8,330 nucleotides of DNA from a bacterium. Its GTDB lineage: Bacteria; CBDUZB01; JAGLHV01. Under the pieces are notes generated by a model, which had not been told where the DNA came from, searched no databases, and saw only the letters and a program-made list of their open reading frames with translations. Made by a program: the position numbers and the translations under genes. This document shows positions 1 to 5,361 of the stretch, in pieces; the stretch's first letter is position 1, and each line of letters opens with the position of its first letter. Where the stretch lies: positions 1 to 8,330 of the forward strand of contig JAGLYT010000059.1 of assembly GCA_023132075.1 (NCBI GenBank), read 5' to 3'.

Positions 1-1122
1 TATGTTGCTAAGGTTTTAATTACCTGGGATTGGCCCAAAGGGATGCTGGCATATATGATTTTAGGATTTTCTTTTTTAGGGGTTCTGACCTATGTTAGTC
101 TATATCCATTAAGGGAAAAGGTAGGCTGGATTAAAAAAGCCGGGCAAATATTTTATTTTATACTTATTCCCCAGATTGTGATGTTATTTTGGACACTCTG
201 GTTTCGAATTTCGCAATACGGTATAACGGAGAAGAGATATTTGGTTTTTGTTTTTGGATTGTGGCTGTTAGGAATAGGAATATATTTTTTGCTGAGCAGG
301 AAGAAAGATATTCGGATTATTCCCATTACCATTTTTATTATCGCACTAAGCTGTTCTTTCGGTCCCTGGGGAGCTTTTGCTGTTTCCCGAAGAAACCAAA
401 CCGGACGTTTAAAAGAAGTATTGATAAAAAATAACCTCTTAATTAGTGAGAAAATCAAAAAATCAGAAAAAAAAGTACCTTTTGATGATAGAAAAGAAAT
501 AAGCGCTATCATCCGTTATCTAATTGAGGTTCATGGTGTGGACGTTATTCAACCCTTGTTTAGACGGAACTTGACCTTGCTTAAAGAGCAGGAAGATATA
601 AAAAGCGGAAGAAAGGGGTATTCTTCAGTTGTTTTACCGTCAAAAATAGTGGAAGAGCTTCTTGGTTTTACTTATGTTAACCGGTGGGAGAATAGAAAGG
701 TTAACGACGAATATTTTTCTTTGAATACTTCTCAGATTCCAAAACAAGTGTTGGATGTTTCAAAATATAATTATATGGCAATGTTAAGCAGTCATTCAAA
801 AAATAATAATATCGCAGGCGATATCGGTGAAATTGATGGAGTTAAATATAGATTTGAAGTTGGTAGCAGTAGTAGCGAATTTGTTATATTTCAAAATAAT
901 GAGATTCTAATAAAAATCTCATTACAAGAATTTTTAAACAATATTCTTGTAAAGTATTCTGAAGAAGGAAAAAACAAGTTTCTTCGTGAAGAATTAAAAG
1001 TTGAACATAAAGATGAAAACATTAACTTTGCTTTGTGTTTTTCCCATATTTCCGGTAAAAGGGGAAAAGATAATAAATATCTAATTAGCTATATAAATGC
1101 AACCTTTCTATTTTCCTTATAA
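1..1122 (+). CDS. DUF4153-like multi-pass membrane protein, 5' end missing
   Basis: The reading frame is open from base 1 to a TAA at 1120-1122, so the gene begins before the window; the ATG at 43 is only an internal methionine. About 373 residues are visible. Four hydrophobic segments occur in the first ~125 residues (near bases 50-110, 145-200, 238-295 and 313-375), followed by a ~230-residue polar domain without membrane segments. The segment reading ISQYGITEKRY, then a Leu-rich helix, then SFGPWGAFAVSRRNQ, is what I recall as typical of the DUF4153 family (integral membrane proteins of unknown function). The polar C-terminal domain probably faces the outside, by inference from topology only. 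No substrate or activity is known to me. It is separated from the next gene by a strong promoter, so it is not part of the downstream operon. Confidence 0.75.
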   Translation, partial: YVAKVLITWDWPKGMLAYMILGFSFLGVLTYVSLYPLREKVGWIKKAGQIFYFILIPQIVMLFWTLWFRISQYGITEKRYLVFVFGLWLLGIGIYFLLSRKKDIRIIPITIFIIALSCSFGPWGAFAVSRRNQTGRLKEVLIKNNLLISEKIKKSEKKVPFDDRKEISAIIRYLIEVHGVDVIQPLFRRNLTLLKEQEDIKSGRKGYSSVVLPSKIVEELLGFTYVNRWENRKVNDEYFSLNTSQIPKQVLDVSKYNYMAMLSSHSKNNNIAGDIGEIDGVKYRFEVGSSSSEFVIFQNNEILIKISLQEFLNNILVKYSEEGKNKFLREELKVEHKDENINFALCFSHISGKRGKDNKYLISYINATFLFSL

Positions 1123-1157
1123 AAAAGCCGGAGGGACAAACCTTCAGAAAAAAAGAC

Positions 1158-1186
1158 TTGACAAGATTTAGAATACGATGTATAAT
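1158..1186 (+). promoter_or_regulatory. Consensus sigma70-type promoter of the fur-like gene
   Basis: TTGACA at 1158-1163 and TATAAT at 1181-1186 are both perfect matches to the -35 and -10 boxes, with the preferred 17-nt spacer. Transcription would start near 1193, about 36 nt before the fur-like ATG at 1229. The operator-like inverted repeat at 1196-1215 lies just downstream of the -10 box, where a bound repressor would block initiation or early elongation. Confidence 0.85.
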
Positions 1187-1195
1187 ATAACTGGG

Positions 1196-1215
1196 AATGA
1201 AAACCATTACCATTA
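1196..1215 (+). promoter_or_regulatory. Candidate Fur-family operator, copy 1
   Basis: The 20-mer AATGAAAACCATTACCATTA is an imperfect inverted repeat: 5 of 7 outer positions pair between the AATG-side and CATT-side arms. It begins 9 nt after the -10 box and ends in the Shine-Dalgarno sequence of the fur-like gene. A second copy at 1726-1745 shares 15 of 20 bases, including the first eight and last five. The AT-rich ATGA...TCAT layout resembles known Fur-family boxes, but it is not an exact match to the E. coli Fur, PerR or Zur consensus. Autoregulation is inferred from position. Confidence 0.6.
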
Positions 1216-1225
1216 GGAGATGATT
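1215..1225 (+). promoter_or_regulatory. Shine-Dalgarno that places the fur-like start at 1229
   Basis: AGGAGATGATT differs by one base from the extended SD AGGAGGTGATT used by two downstream genes of the cluster. GGAG at 1216-1219 is 9 nt before the ATG at 1229. An in-frame ATG at 1220 sits directly on the SD and so is an unlikely start. Confidence 0.7.
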
Positions 1226-1228
1226 AGA

Positions 1229-1696
1229 ATGCCCGGACGAAACGGCAAGGGGCCACCCTGGTGGCACGGAAAATTTAGAGGATGTGGTTATAGGCTAACA
1301 ATCCCCAGGGAAACTATTATAGAGGTTTTAAGTAAAGCGGCGAAACATTTGAGTGCGGAAGAGATATATCTGGCAGTACATAAAGTGTATCCGGCTATTG
1401 GACTTACTACTATTTATCGCACTCTGGAATTACTGGTACAAATAGGATTGGTTTTCAAATTTGATTTTGGAGATGGAAGAGCCCGGTATGAATTAGCAGA
1501 AGGGCCTAAAGGAATAAGACAGCATCATCATTTGGTATGTACCAATTGTGGCAGAGTAATAGACTATACGGATTTTATTGATGAAGCCAAAGAATTTCTT
1601 TCACAAACGATGAAGGCTCTTAATAAAAAATGTAATTTTAAGATAACTAATCATCTTATTCAGTTTTATGGATTGTGTGAGAAATGTCAAAAATAG
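1229..1696 (+). CDS. Fur-family metal-responsive transcriptional regulator
   Basis: A 155-aa Fur-family repressor. The winged-helix DNA-binding domain spans about residues 20-88: GYRLTIPRETI replaces the usual 'G-R-T-P-Q-R' helix, and GLTTIYRTLELL (58-69) is the recognition helix. The dimerisation and metal domain follows, with a His triplet at 99-101, a first CxxC at Cys104/Cys107 and a second at Cys150/Cys153, which would form the structural Cys4 zinc site of the family. Which metal or signal it senses cannot be read from the sequence. The first ~18 residues are an odd Gly/Pro/Trp-rich extension (MPGRNGKGPPWWHG) that matches the start of the downstream DUF5320-like and zinc-ribbon proteins. 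The start at 1229 is chosen from SD spacing and this match. A consensus promoter and a candidate operator precede it, suggesting autoregulation and control of the NifX/ATPase cluster. Confidence 0.9.
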   Translation: MPGRNGKGPPWWHGKFRGCGYRLTIPRETIIEVLSKAAKHLSAEEIYLAVHKVYPAIGLTTIYRTLELLVQIGLVFKFDFGDGRARYELAEGPKGIRQHHHLVCTNCGRVIDYTDFIDEAKEFLSQTMKALNKKCNFKITNHLIQFYGLCEKCQK

Positions 1697-1725
1697 AAAG
1701 TGGAAGAATATATTTTTTGAGCATA

Positions 1726-1745
1726 AATGAAAATGGTTGTCATTA
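1726..1745 (+). promoter_or_regulatory. Candidate Fur-family operator, copy 2
   Basis: AATGAAAATGGTTGTCATTA is a better inverted repeat than copy 1: AATGAAAA pairs with TTGTCATT at 7 of 8 positions around a short TGG centre. It lies between the fur-like gene and the DUF5320-like gene and ends 6 nt before that gene's SD. A weak possible -10 box, TATATT at 1709-1714, lies 11 nt upstream of it, the same layout as copy 1; no good -35 box accompanies it. This suggests a second, regulated promoter for the rest of the cluster. Confidence 0.6.
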
Positions 1746-1751
1746 ATAAAG

Positions 1752-1763
1752 AAAGGAGGTGAT
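1752..1763 (+). promoter_or_regulatory. Full-length Shine-Dalgarno, complementary to the 16S 3' tail
   Basis: AAAGGAGGTGAT matches the complement of the conserved bacterial 16S rRNA 3' end along its whole length. It precedes the ATG at 1768 by the usual distance and argues against the GTG at 1759, which lies inside the SD. The same 12 bases recur at 3029-3040, and the two 21-base stretches from 1752 and 3029 through the start codons are identical. High translation is expected. Confidence 0.75.
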
Positions 1764-1767
1764 TAAG

Positions 1768-2151
1768 ATGCCAGGTGGAGATAGAACAGGTCCTCGTGGA
1801 TTAGGGCCAATGACCGGTCGGGCAGCAGGTTTCTGTGCTGGTTCCCCTACTCCAGGTTATATGAATGGTATTCCCGGGAGAGGACGGGGAGGTGGTCGTG
1901 GTTGGGGTAGAGGTCGTGGCTGGGGACGAGGTTTTGGTATGGGTTTTGGTAGGCGAGGATTTGCATATCCTTATGAAATGCCTTATTATGGAAATGCTTA
2001 TCCTACAGCTCCATATGCTCCGGAGATTACTCCTCAACAAGAAGCCTCAATGTTGAAAGAACAGGCCAAAGCTATGAAGGAAGAAATTGAGCTGGTAAAC
2101 CAGCGCATAAAAGAGTTAGAATCGGCTGTCGCGTCAAAAGGCAATGAGTAA
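1768..2151 (+). CDS. DUF5320-like Gly/Arg-rich protein with C-terminal coiled coil
   Basis: A 127-aa protein with three parts. Residues 1-23 carry the motif MPGGDRTGPRGLGPMTGRAA followed by G-F-C, typical as I recall of DUF5320 proteins. Residues ~34-64 are a low-complexity Gly/Arg/Trp/Phe tract with repeated G-R-G and W-G-R-G units, then a Tyr/Pro/Ala-rich linker to about residue 87. Residues ~88-122 form a predicted amphipathic coiled coil (EASMLKEQAKAMKEEIELV and onward). There is one cysteine (Cys23), no signal peptide and no membrane segment. DUF5320 proteins are commonly found beside NifX-like proteins and Mrp/MinD ATPases, and their function is unknown to me. A scaffold or oligomerisation role is suggested by the coiled coil but not shown. 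The start at 1768 is preferred over the in-frame GTG at 1759, which overlaps the SD. A strong hairpin follows the stop. Confidence 0.8.
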   Translation: MPGGDRTGPRGLGPMTGRAAGFCAGSPTPGYMNGIPGRGRGGGRGWGRGRGWGRGFGMGFGRRGFAYPYEMPYYGNAYPTAPYAPEITPQQEASMLKEQAKAMKEEIELVNQRIKELESAVASKGNE

Positions 2152-2164
2152 AATGAGTAAGCAG

Positions 2165-2201
2165 TAGGTGGGAATAGAACCATTAATTCTATTCCCACCT
2201 A
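2165..2201 (+). terminator. 15-bp perfect hairpin after the DUF5320-like gene
   Basis: TAGGTGGGAATAGAA at 2165-2179 pairs perfectly with 2187-2201 around a 7-nt loop. It begins 13 nt after the DUF5320-like stop codon and ends 27 nt before the next gene. Only AATTT follows rather than a long T run, so it may be a weak terminator or attenuator, or an RNA-stabilising or processing hairpin. It would let the first genes of the cluster be expressed more strongly than the later ones. Confidence 0.6.
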
Positions 2202-2228
2202 AATTTCAGAAGGAAAAAGAGGTTAATT

Positions 2229-2618
2229 ATGAAAATAGCAATTTCAACTGATGGGGATTTTGTTTCTTCCCATTTTGGGCGATGTCCTTCTTTTACTATC
2301 ATTAATATCGAAAATAAAGAGGTAGTTAAAAAAGAGATAATTGATAATCCGGGACATCATCCGGGATTTATTCCGCAGTTTTTACATCAAAGAGGGGTAG
2401 AATATATTATTGCCGGTGGAATGGGTGCCCGGGCAGCGCAGCTTTTTAATGAAAAGGAAATAAAAACAATTGTAGGAATAACCGGGACAATAAACGATGT
2501 AATAGAAAAGCTAAAAAAAGGAACGTTAGAAGGTAAAGAAAGCCTTTGCAATCCAGGTGCAGGCAGGGGATATGGCATTGACAAGAGTGTATGCGACCAT
2601 CCTGATGAAGAACAATAA
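2229..2618 (+). CDS. NifX/NifB-type (dinitrogenase Fe-Mo cofactor family) protein 1
   Basis: A 129-aa protein of the Fe-Mo cofactor biosynthesis fold family (NifB C-terminal domain, NifX, NafY; PF02579). It starts MKIAISTDGD, has the family motif HFGRC (15-19) with Cys19, and a glycine-rich loop IAGGMGARAAQLF (61-73). It keeps a C-terminal tail with Cys107 and Cys122 in a GAGRGYGIDKSVCDH context, which I have seen mainly in members linked to Mrp-type ATPases. The family binds metal-sulfur clusters or their precursors. Here no nitrogenase genes are near, so a role in handling an Fe-S or Mo-containing cluster with the two downstream ferredoxin-ATPases is more likely than nitrogen fixation. The start ATG follows a GAGGT SD. 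It is 23 nt from the next paralogue and surely co-transcribed with it. Confidence 0.88.
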   Translation: MKIAISTDGDFVSSHFGRCPSFTIINIENKEVVKKEIIDNPGHHPGFIPQFLHQRGVEYIIAGGMGARAAQLFNEKEIKTIVGITGTINDVIEKLKKGTLEGKESLCNPGAGRGYGIDKSVCDHPDEEQ

Positions 2619-2641
2619 AAAACAGAAAGGGAGGTAAAAAG

Positions 2642-3010
2642 ATGAAAATTTGTGTAACTGCAGAAGGGGATAATTTAGATTCCACGGTAGATCCCCGTTT
2701 CGGAAGATGCCAGTATTTTATTGTAGTAGACAGTGATACTTTAGAGTTTGAAGCCATACAAAATCCAAATAGGGAAACGATGGGTGGTGCGGGGATTCAA
2801 TCTTCTCAACTTATTGCCGGGAAACAGGCTAAAGCCGTGTTATCGGGAAATATTGGGCCCAATGCTTTTCAAACCCTTCAGGCAGCAGGGGTAGAAATAA
2901 TTACCGGGGTTTCGGGAACAGTTAAAGAGGCAATAGAGCAATACAAAGAGGGTAAATTAGAATCAACCCAGGGACCCAGTGTAAATTCGAAATTTGGTAT
3001 GCCGGAGTAG
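2642..3010 (+). CDS. NifX/NifB-type (dinitrogenase Fe-Mo cofactor family) protein 2
   Basis: A 122-aa paralogue of the preceding gene in the same PF02579 family. It begins MKICVTAEGDNLDSTVDPRF followed by GRC (Cys23), the usual 'DPRFGRC' form of the motif. The cysteine-bearing C-terminal tail of protein 1 is absent; it ends with a short polar tail. The middle has LSGNIGPNAFQTLQAAGVEI (67-86), the G-x-x-G-P-x-A loop and helix of the family. It also carries Cys4. The SD GGGAGG lies just upstream of the ATG. Members of this type include the orange protein (ORP) of Desulfovibrio, which binds a Mo-Cu sulfide cluster; I cannot tell which cluster, if any, this one binds. The two paralogues may act as a pair (carrier and scaffold), an inference from tandem placement. 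Confidence 0.88.
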   Translation: MKICVTAEGDNLDSTVDPRFGRCQYFIVVDSDTLEFEAIQNPNRETMGGAGIQSSQLIAGKQAKAVLSGNIGPNAFQTLQAAGVEIITGVSGTVKEAIEQYKEGKLESTQGPSVNSKFGMPE

Positions 3011-3028
3011 AATTAGAATAATTTTAAA

Positions 3029-3040
3029 AAAGGAGGTGAT
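3029..3040 (+). promoter_or_regulatory. Full-length Shine-Dalgarno of the zinc-ribbon gene
   Basis: AAAGGAGGTGAT is identical to the SD at 1752-1763 and to the complement of the 16S rRNA 3' tail. It places the start at the ATG at 3045 rather than at the in-frame ATG at 2994, which lies inside the preceding gene. Confidence 0.75.
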
Positions 3041-3044
3041 TAAG

Positions 3045-3254
3045 ATGCCCAGAGGAGATGGAACAGGTCCGTTTGGCGGGGGTCCGGGAAGTGGAGGAGG
3101 ACGAGGTCAAGGAAGAGGGGGAGGCCGTCCCGGAATAGGTCCGGGAGGTTCTTGTTTGTGTCCGAAATGCGGTAATAAGGTTGCGCATCAGGCAGGGGTT
3201 CCCTGTACGTCAATGAGTTGTCCGAATTGCGGGACAAAAATGACTAGAAATTAA
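3045..3254 (+). CDS. Small Gly-rich zinc-ribbon protein
   Basis: A 69-aa protein. Residues 1-36 are a Gly/Arg-rich, low-complexity arm starting MPRGDGTGPFGGGPGSGGG, which shares the start motif of DUF5320-like proteins. Residues 37-69 hold a metal-binding ribbon with CPKCG (39-43) and CPNCG (59-63) plus Cys37 and Cys54. The form CPxCG...H..GVPC....CPxCG..M.R is one I recall from short proteins beside NifX and Mrp-type ATPases; Zn or an Fe-S cluster could be bound. No enzyme activity is evident. It may deliver metal or act as a partner of the cluster proteins (inference). The upstream frame is open to 2994, but the extended SD and N-terminal motif fix the start at 3045. A hairpin-bearing intergenic stretch follows before the ATPases. 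Confidence 0.82.
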   Translation: MPRGDGTGPFGGGPGSGGGRGQGRGGGRPGIGPGGSCLCPKCGNKVAHQAGVPCTSMSCPNCGTKMTRN

Positions 3255-3284
3255 GCGCATTTTTTTAACACTTATTTAATGTAG

Positions 3285-3303
3285 GGGCGACCGAGGGTCG
3301 CCC
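3285..3303 (+). repeat. GC-rich palindrome in the gap before the first ATPase
   Basis: GGGCGACC at 3285-3292 pairs with GGTCGCCC at 3296-3303 around GAG. It is far more GC-rich than its surroundings and matches a type of 'GTAGGGGCGACC' palindromic repeat that I recall as dispersed in many environmental bacterial genomes. It has no T run, so if it terminates transcription it does so weakly. The rest of the 168-nt gap (3255-3422) is AT-rich with T-tracts and no convincing promoter. Confidence 0.5.
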
Positions 3304-3422
3304 GAAAGATTTGAAGAATGGTCCTAAGCGAAAATTCGTTAAATCATTCAGGGTACATTCTGCCTTCATTTTTTTGAGGGGTATAGTTAAAATTTTGATT
3401 TTTTGAGGGAGAAAAAAAGTAG

Positions 3423-4289
3423 ATGATTATTTCAGTAGCCAGCGGTAAAGGTGGGACGGGAAAGACATTGGTATCCACCAGTCTTGCCCTTTCTATGGAG
3501 AACAATGTACAACTTTTAGATTGTGATGTAGAAGAACCCAATGCTCATATTTTTATAAAAGCGGAGATTAAAAACAAATATCCGGCTTTTATTCCTATTC
3601 CTCAAATTGATAAAGAAAAATGTAATTTTTGTGGTAAATGTGCCGAGGTGTGTGTTTATAATGCTATAGCGGTATTGAAACAAGACGTTTTAGTTTTTAA
3701 AGAGCTTTGCCATGGTTGTGGTGCCTGTAGTTTTCTTTGTCCGCAGAAAGCAATAAGAGAAATTAATAAAGAAATTGGGGTAGTTAATAAGGGTAATTTC
3801 AAAGCTATAGAATTTATTGAGGGGAAGCTTAATATTGGGGAAGCAATGGCTCCCCCCTTGATTCGACAGGTTAAAGAACATATAAATGCTGAGAAAACAG
3901 TGATTATTGATGCCCCTCCCGGAACTTCCTGCCCGGTTATTGTTTCTATTACAGAAACTGATTTCTGCCTGTTAGTAACAGAACCAACCCCTTTTGGTCT
4001 TAATGATTTGATATTAAGTGTGGAAGTAATGAGAAAGCTTAAGATTCCTTTTGGCGTAATTATTAATCGTTGTGATTTGGGAGATGAAGAAACGCAGAAA
4101 TATTGTACAAAGGAAAACATTCCGATACTGATGAATATTCCCTTTAAAAAAGAGATAGCAATTGCTTATTCCAAAGGGACACCTCTGGTAGAAGCGTTTC
4201 CCGAATATAAAAATAAATTTATGGATTTGTTGAATAAGATAAAAGTAATAAAAAGAAGTGAGTGGGAAAAATCAATTATTTCGCAGTAA
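3423..4289 (+). CDS. MinD/Mrp-type P-loop ATPase with inserted ferredoxin domain 1
   Basis: A 288-aa COG1149-like ATPase. The deviant Walker A motif GKGGTGKT is at residues 8-15, and LDCDVEEPNAH (32-42) is the Walker A'-like switch region. A two-cluster ferredoxin insertion follows: CxxCxxCxxxC at Cys67/70/73/77 and again at Cys96/99/102/106, enough for two [4Fe-4S] clusters. The second half of the ATPase core has IIDAPPGTSCPV (161-172) with Cys170 and LLVTEPTPFGL (183-193). In bacteria and archaea such proteins are linked to Fe-S or metal cofactor handling, and tandem pairs occur in the Desulfovibrio ORP cluster. It lies after the NifX-like and zinc-ribbon genes but behind a 168-nt gap, so it may have partial separate expression. 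The SD is GAGGGAG upstream of the ATG. Confidence 0.9.
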   Translation: MIISVASGKGGTGKTLVSTSLALSMENNVQLLDCDVEEPNAHIFIKAEIKNKYPAFIPIPQIDKEKCNFCGKCAEVCVYNAIAVLKQDVLVFKELCHGCGACSFLCPQKAIREINKEIGVVNKGNFKAIEFIEGKLNIGEAMAPPLIRQVKEHINAEKTVIIDAPPGTSCPVIVSITETDFCLLVTEPTPFGLNDLILSVEVMRKLKIPFGVIINRCDLGDEETQKYCTKENIPILMNIPFKKEIAIAYSKGTPLVEAFPEYKNKFMDLLNKIKVIKRSEWEKSIISQ

Positions 4290-4308
4290 GCCATGGGGAA
4301 TTAAACAC

Positions 4309-4375
4309 TCGACCCTTCGCTTCCCTGCAAGGGAGTTTATGCTGAGCAAAGCGAAGTGCTCAGGATCAATTCGAC
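4309..4375 (+). repeat. Palindrome-rich dispersed-repeat-like element between the ATPases
   Basis: Within the 156-nt gap between the two ATPase genes, CTGAGCA (4342-4348) pairs with TGCTCAG (4357-4363) around the loop AAGCGAAG, and that loop is also the exact complement of CTTCGCTT at 4315-4322, allowing an alternative fold. The ends carry CTCGAC (4309-4314) and TTCGAC (4370-4375). This 'CTGAGC..AGCGAAG..GCTCAGGATCAA..TTCGAC' pattern is one I have seen as an intergenic repeat in several uncultured bacterial lineages. It encodes nothing convincing and splits the operon. Confidence 0.55.
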
Positions 4376-4445
4376 TACAGAGTTTTCAGCTAAAGCTTAT
4401 AAAAACTCTAAGTCTCATTGAAATTAAATTATACAAGGATTGATA

Positions 4446-5324
4446 ATGAAACAAATTGTGATCATCAGCGGTAAAGGAGGGACGGGAAAAACTGTAGTAA
4501 CCAGTGCTTTTGCTTCTTTGGCCAAAAACAAAGTAATGGCAGACTGTGATGTTGATGCTGCCGATTTACATTTGTTGCTTAGTCCTCAAATAAAAGAAAA
4601 GTATGAATTTAAAAGCGGGGTGACTGCAGTTATTGATAAAGAACTTTGTAATCAATGTGAGCAATGTGTTCAGGTGTGCCGTTTTTCCGCTGTAAATACG
4701 AGTCAATCCGCCTCCGGGGAAAAAGAGTTTGTGGTAGATCCTATTGCTTGTGAAGGATGTGCCTTTTGTAGTTTTGTCTGTCCTACCAAAGCAATAAAAA
4801 TGGAAGAGAATGTATCCGGAGAATGGTACATTTCGGATACCAGGTTTGGTTCTCTTGTTCATGCCAAATTAGGAATAGCGTCTGAAAATTCAGGAAAACT
4901 TGTTACCCTGGTGAAACAAAAAGCAAAAGAATTAGCAGAGAAACAAAATTGTGATTGGATTATTATCGATGGTGCTCCCGGGATAGGATGTCCGGTAATT
5001 GCTTCATTATCGGGGGTGGATTATGCATTAGTTATCACCGAGCCGACATTATCCGGCCTTCACGATGCGGATAGAGTGATTAAAATGGTAAAGCATTTTA
5101 AACTTTCGGTTAAATTAATCATCAACAAATACGATTTAAATAAAGAGATGACGGAAAAAATAGAAGAATATTGTAAAAGCAGGGATATTCCTCTTATCGG
5201 AAAAATAAGTTTTGATGAGTCGATGGTAAAGGCGATGATAGAGGGTAAAACAATTATAGAATATGGGCAGGGAAAAGCCCGGGACGAGATTATTACGATC
5301 TGGGATAGATTAAAAAAAACTTGA
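4446..5324 (+). CDS. MinD/Mrp-type P-loop ATPase with inserted ferredoxin domain 2
   Basis: A 292-aa paralogue of the preceding ATPase. Walker A GKGGTGKT is at 9-16 and MADCDVDAADLHL at 31-43. The inserted ferredoxin has Cys68/71/74/78 and Cys102/105/108/112, two 8-Cys-type [4Fe-4S] sites, with a longer spacer between them than in the first ATPase. IIIDGAPGIGCPV (172-184) with Cys182 and ALVITEPTLSGLHDADRV complete the core. The two proteins have clearly diverged, so they probably form a heterodimer or do different steps (inference). The start is set at the ATG at 4446, 6 nt after AAGGA; an in-frame TTG at 4440 overlaps that SD too closely. Its stop codon lies inside the -35 box of the next gene's promoter. 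Confidence 0.9.
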   Translation: MKQIVIISGKGGTGKTVVTSAFASLAKNKVMADCDVDAADLHLLLSPQIKEKYEFKSGVTAVIDKELCNQCEQCVQVCRFSAVNTSQSASGEKEFVVDPIACEGCAFCSFVCPTKAIKMEENVSGEWYISDTRFGSLVHAKLGIASENSGKLVTLVKQKAKELAEKQNCDWIIIDGAPGIGCPVIASLSGVDYALVITEPTLSGLHDADRVIKMVKHFKLSVKLIINKYDLNKEMTEKIEEYCKSRDIPLIGKISFDESMVKAMIEGKTIIEYGQGKARDEIITIWDRLKKT

Positions 5325-5349
5325 CAAATTAAACGAAATAAGCTATAAT
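5321..5349 (+). promoter_or_regulatory. Consensus promoter of the TetR-family gene
   Basis: TTGACA at 5321-5326 and TATAAT at 5344-5349 match the consensus exactly with a 17-nt spacer. The -35 box contains the TGA stop codon of the second ATPase, so the lipid gene set starts as a separate transcription unit immediately behind the Fe-S cluster. Confidence 0.85.
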
Positions 5350-5361
5350 CAGAATATAAAA

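Noticed and set aside
1123-1157. Intrinsic terminator after the membrane protein gene
   Set aside because: GGAGG and CCTTC around ACAAA pair only imperfectly and no T run follows.
1220-1228. Upstream in-frame ATG for the fur-like gene
   Set aside because: It lies directly on the AGGAG Shine-Dalgarno; the ATG at 1229 has correct spacing and gives the N-terminus shared by neighbours.
2229-3010. Nitrogen-fixation cofactor genes (nifX/nifY proper)
   Set aside because: The family is shared by many non-nitrogenase proteins and no nif structural genes are in the window, so no nif symbol is given.
2994-3044. Longer zinc-ribbon protein starting at 2994
   Set aside because: It would overlap the end of the NifX-like gene and read through a full SD; the start at 3045 matches the shared N-terminal motif.
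3656-4120. Long antisense ORF of 154 codons
   Set aside because: It is the reverse-frame shadow of a well-supported ATPase gene and shows no domain or SD.
4258-4443. Small + strand ORF of 61 codons across the gap between the ATPases
   Set aside because: It overlaps the end of the first ATPase and runs through the palindromic repeat; no SD or recognisable protein.
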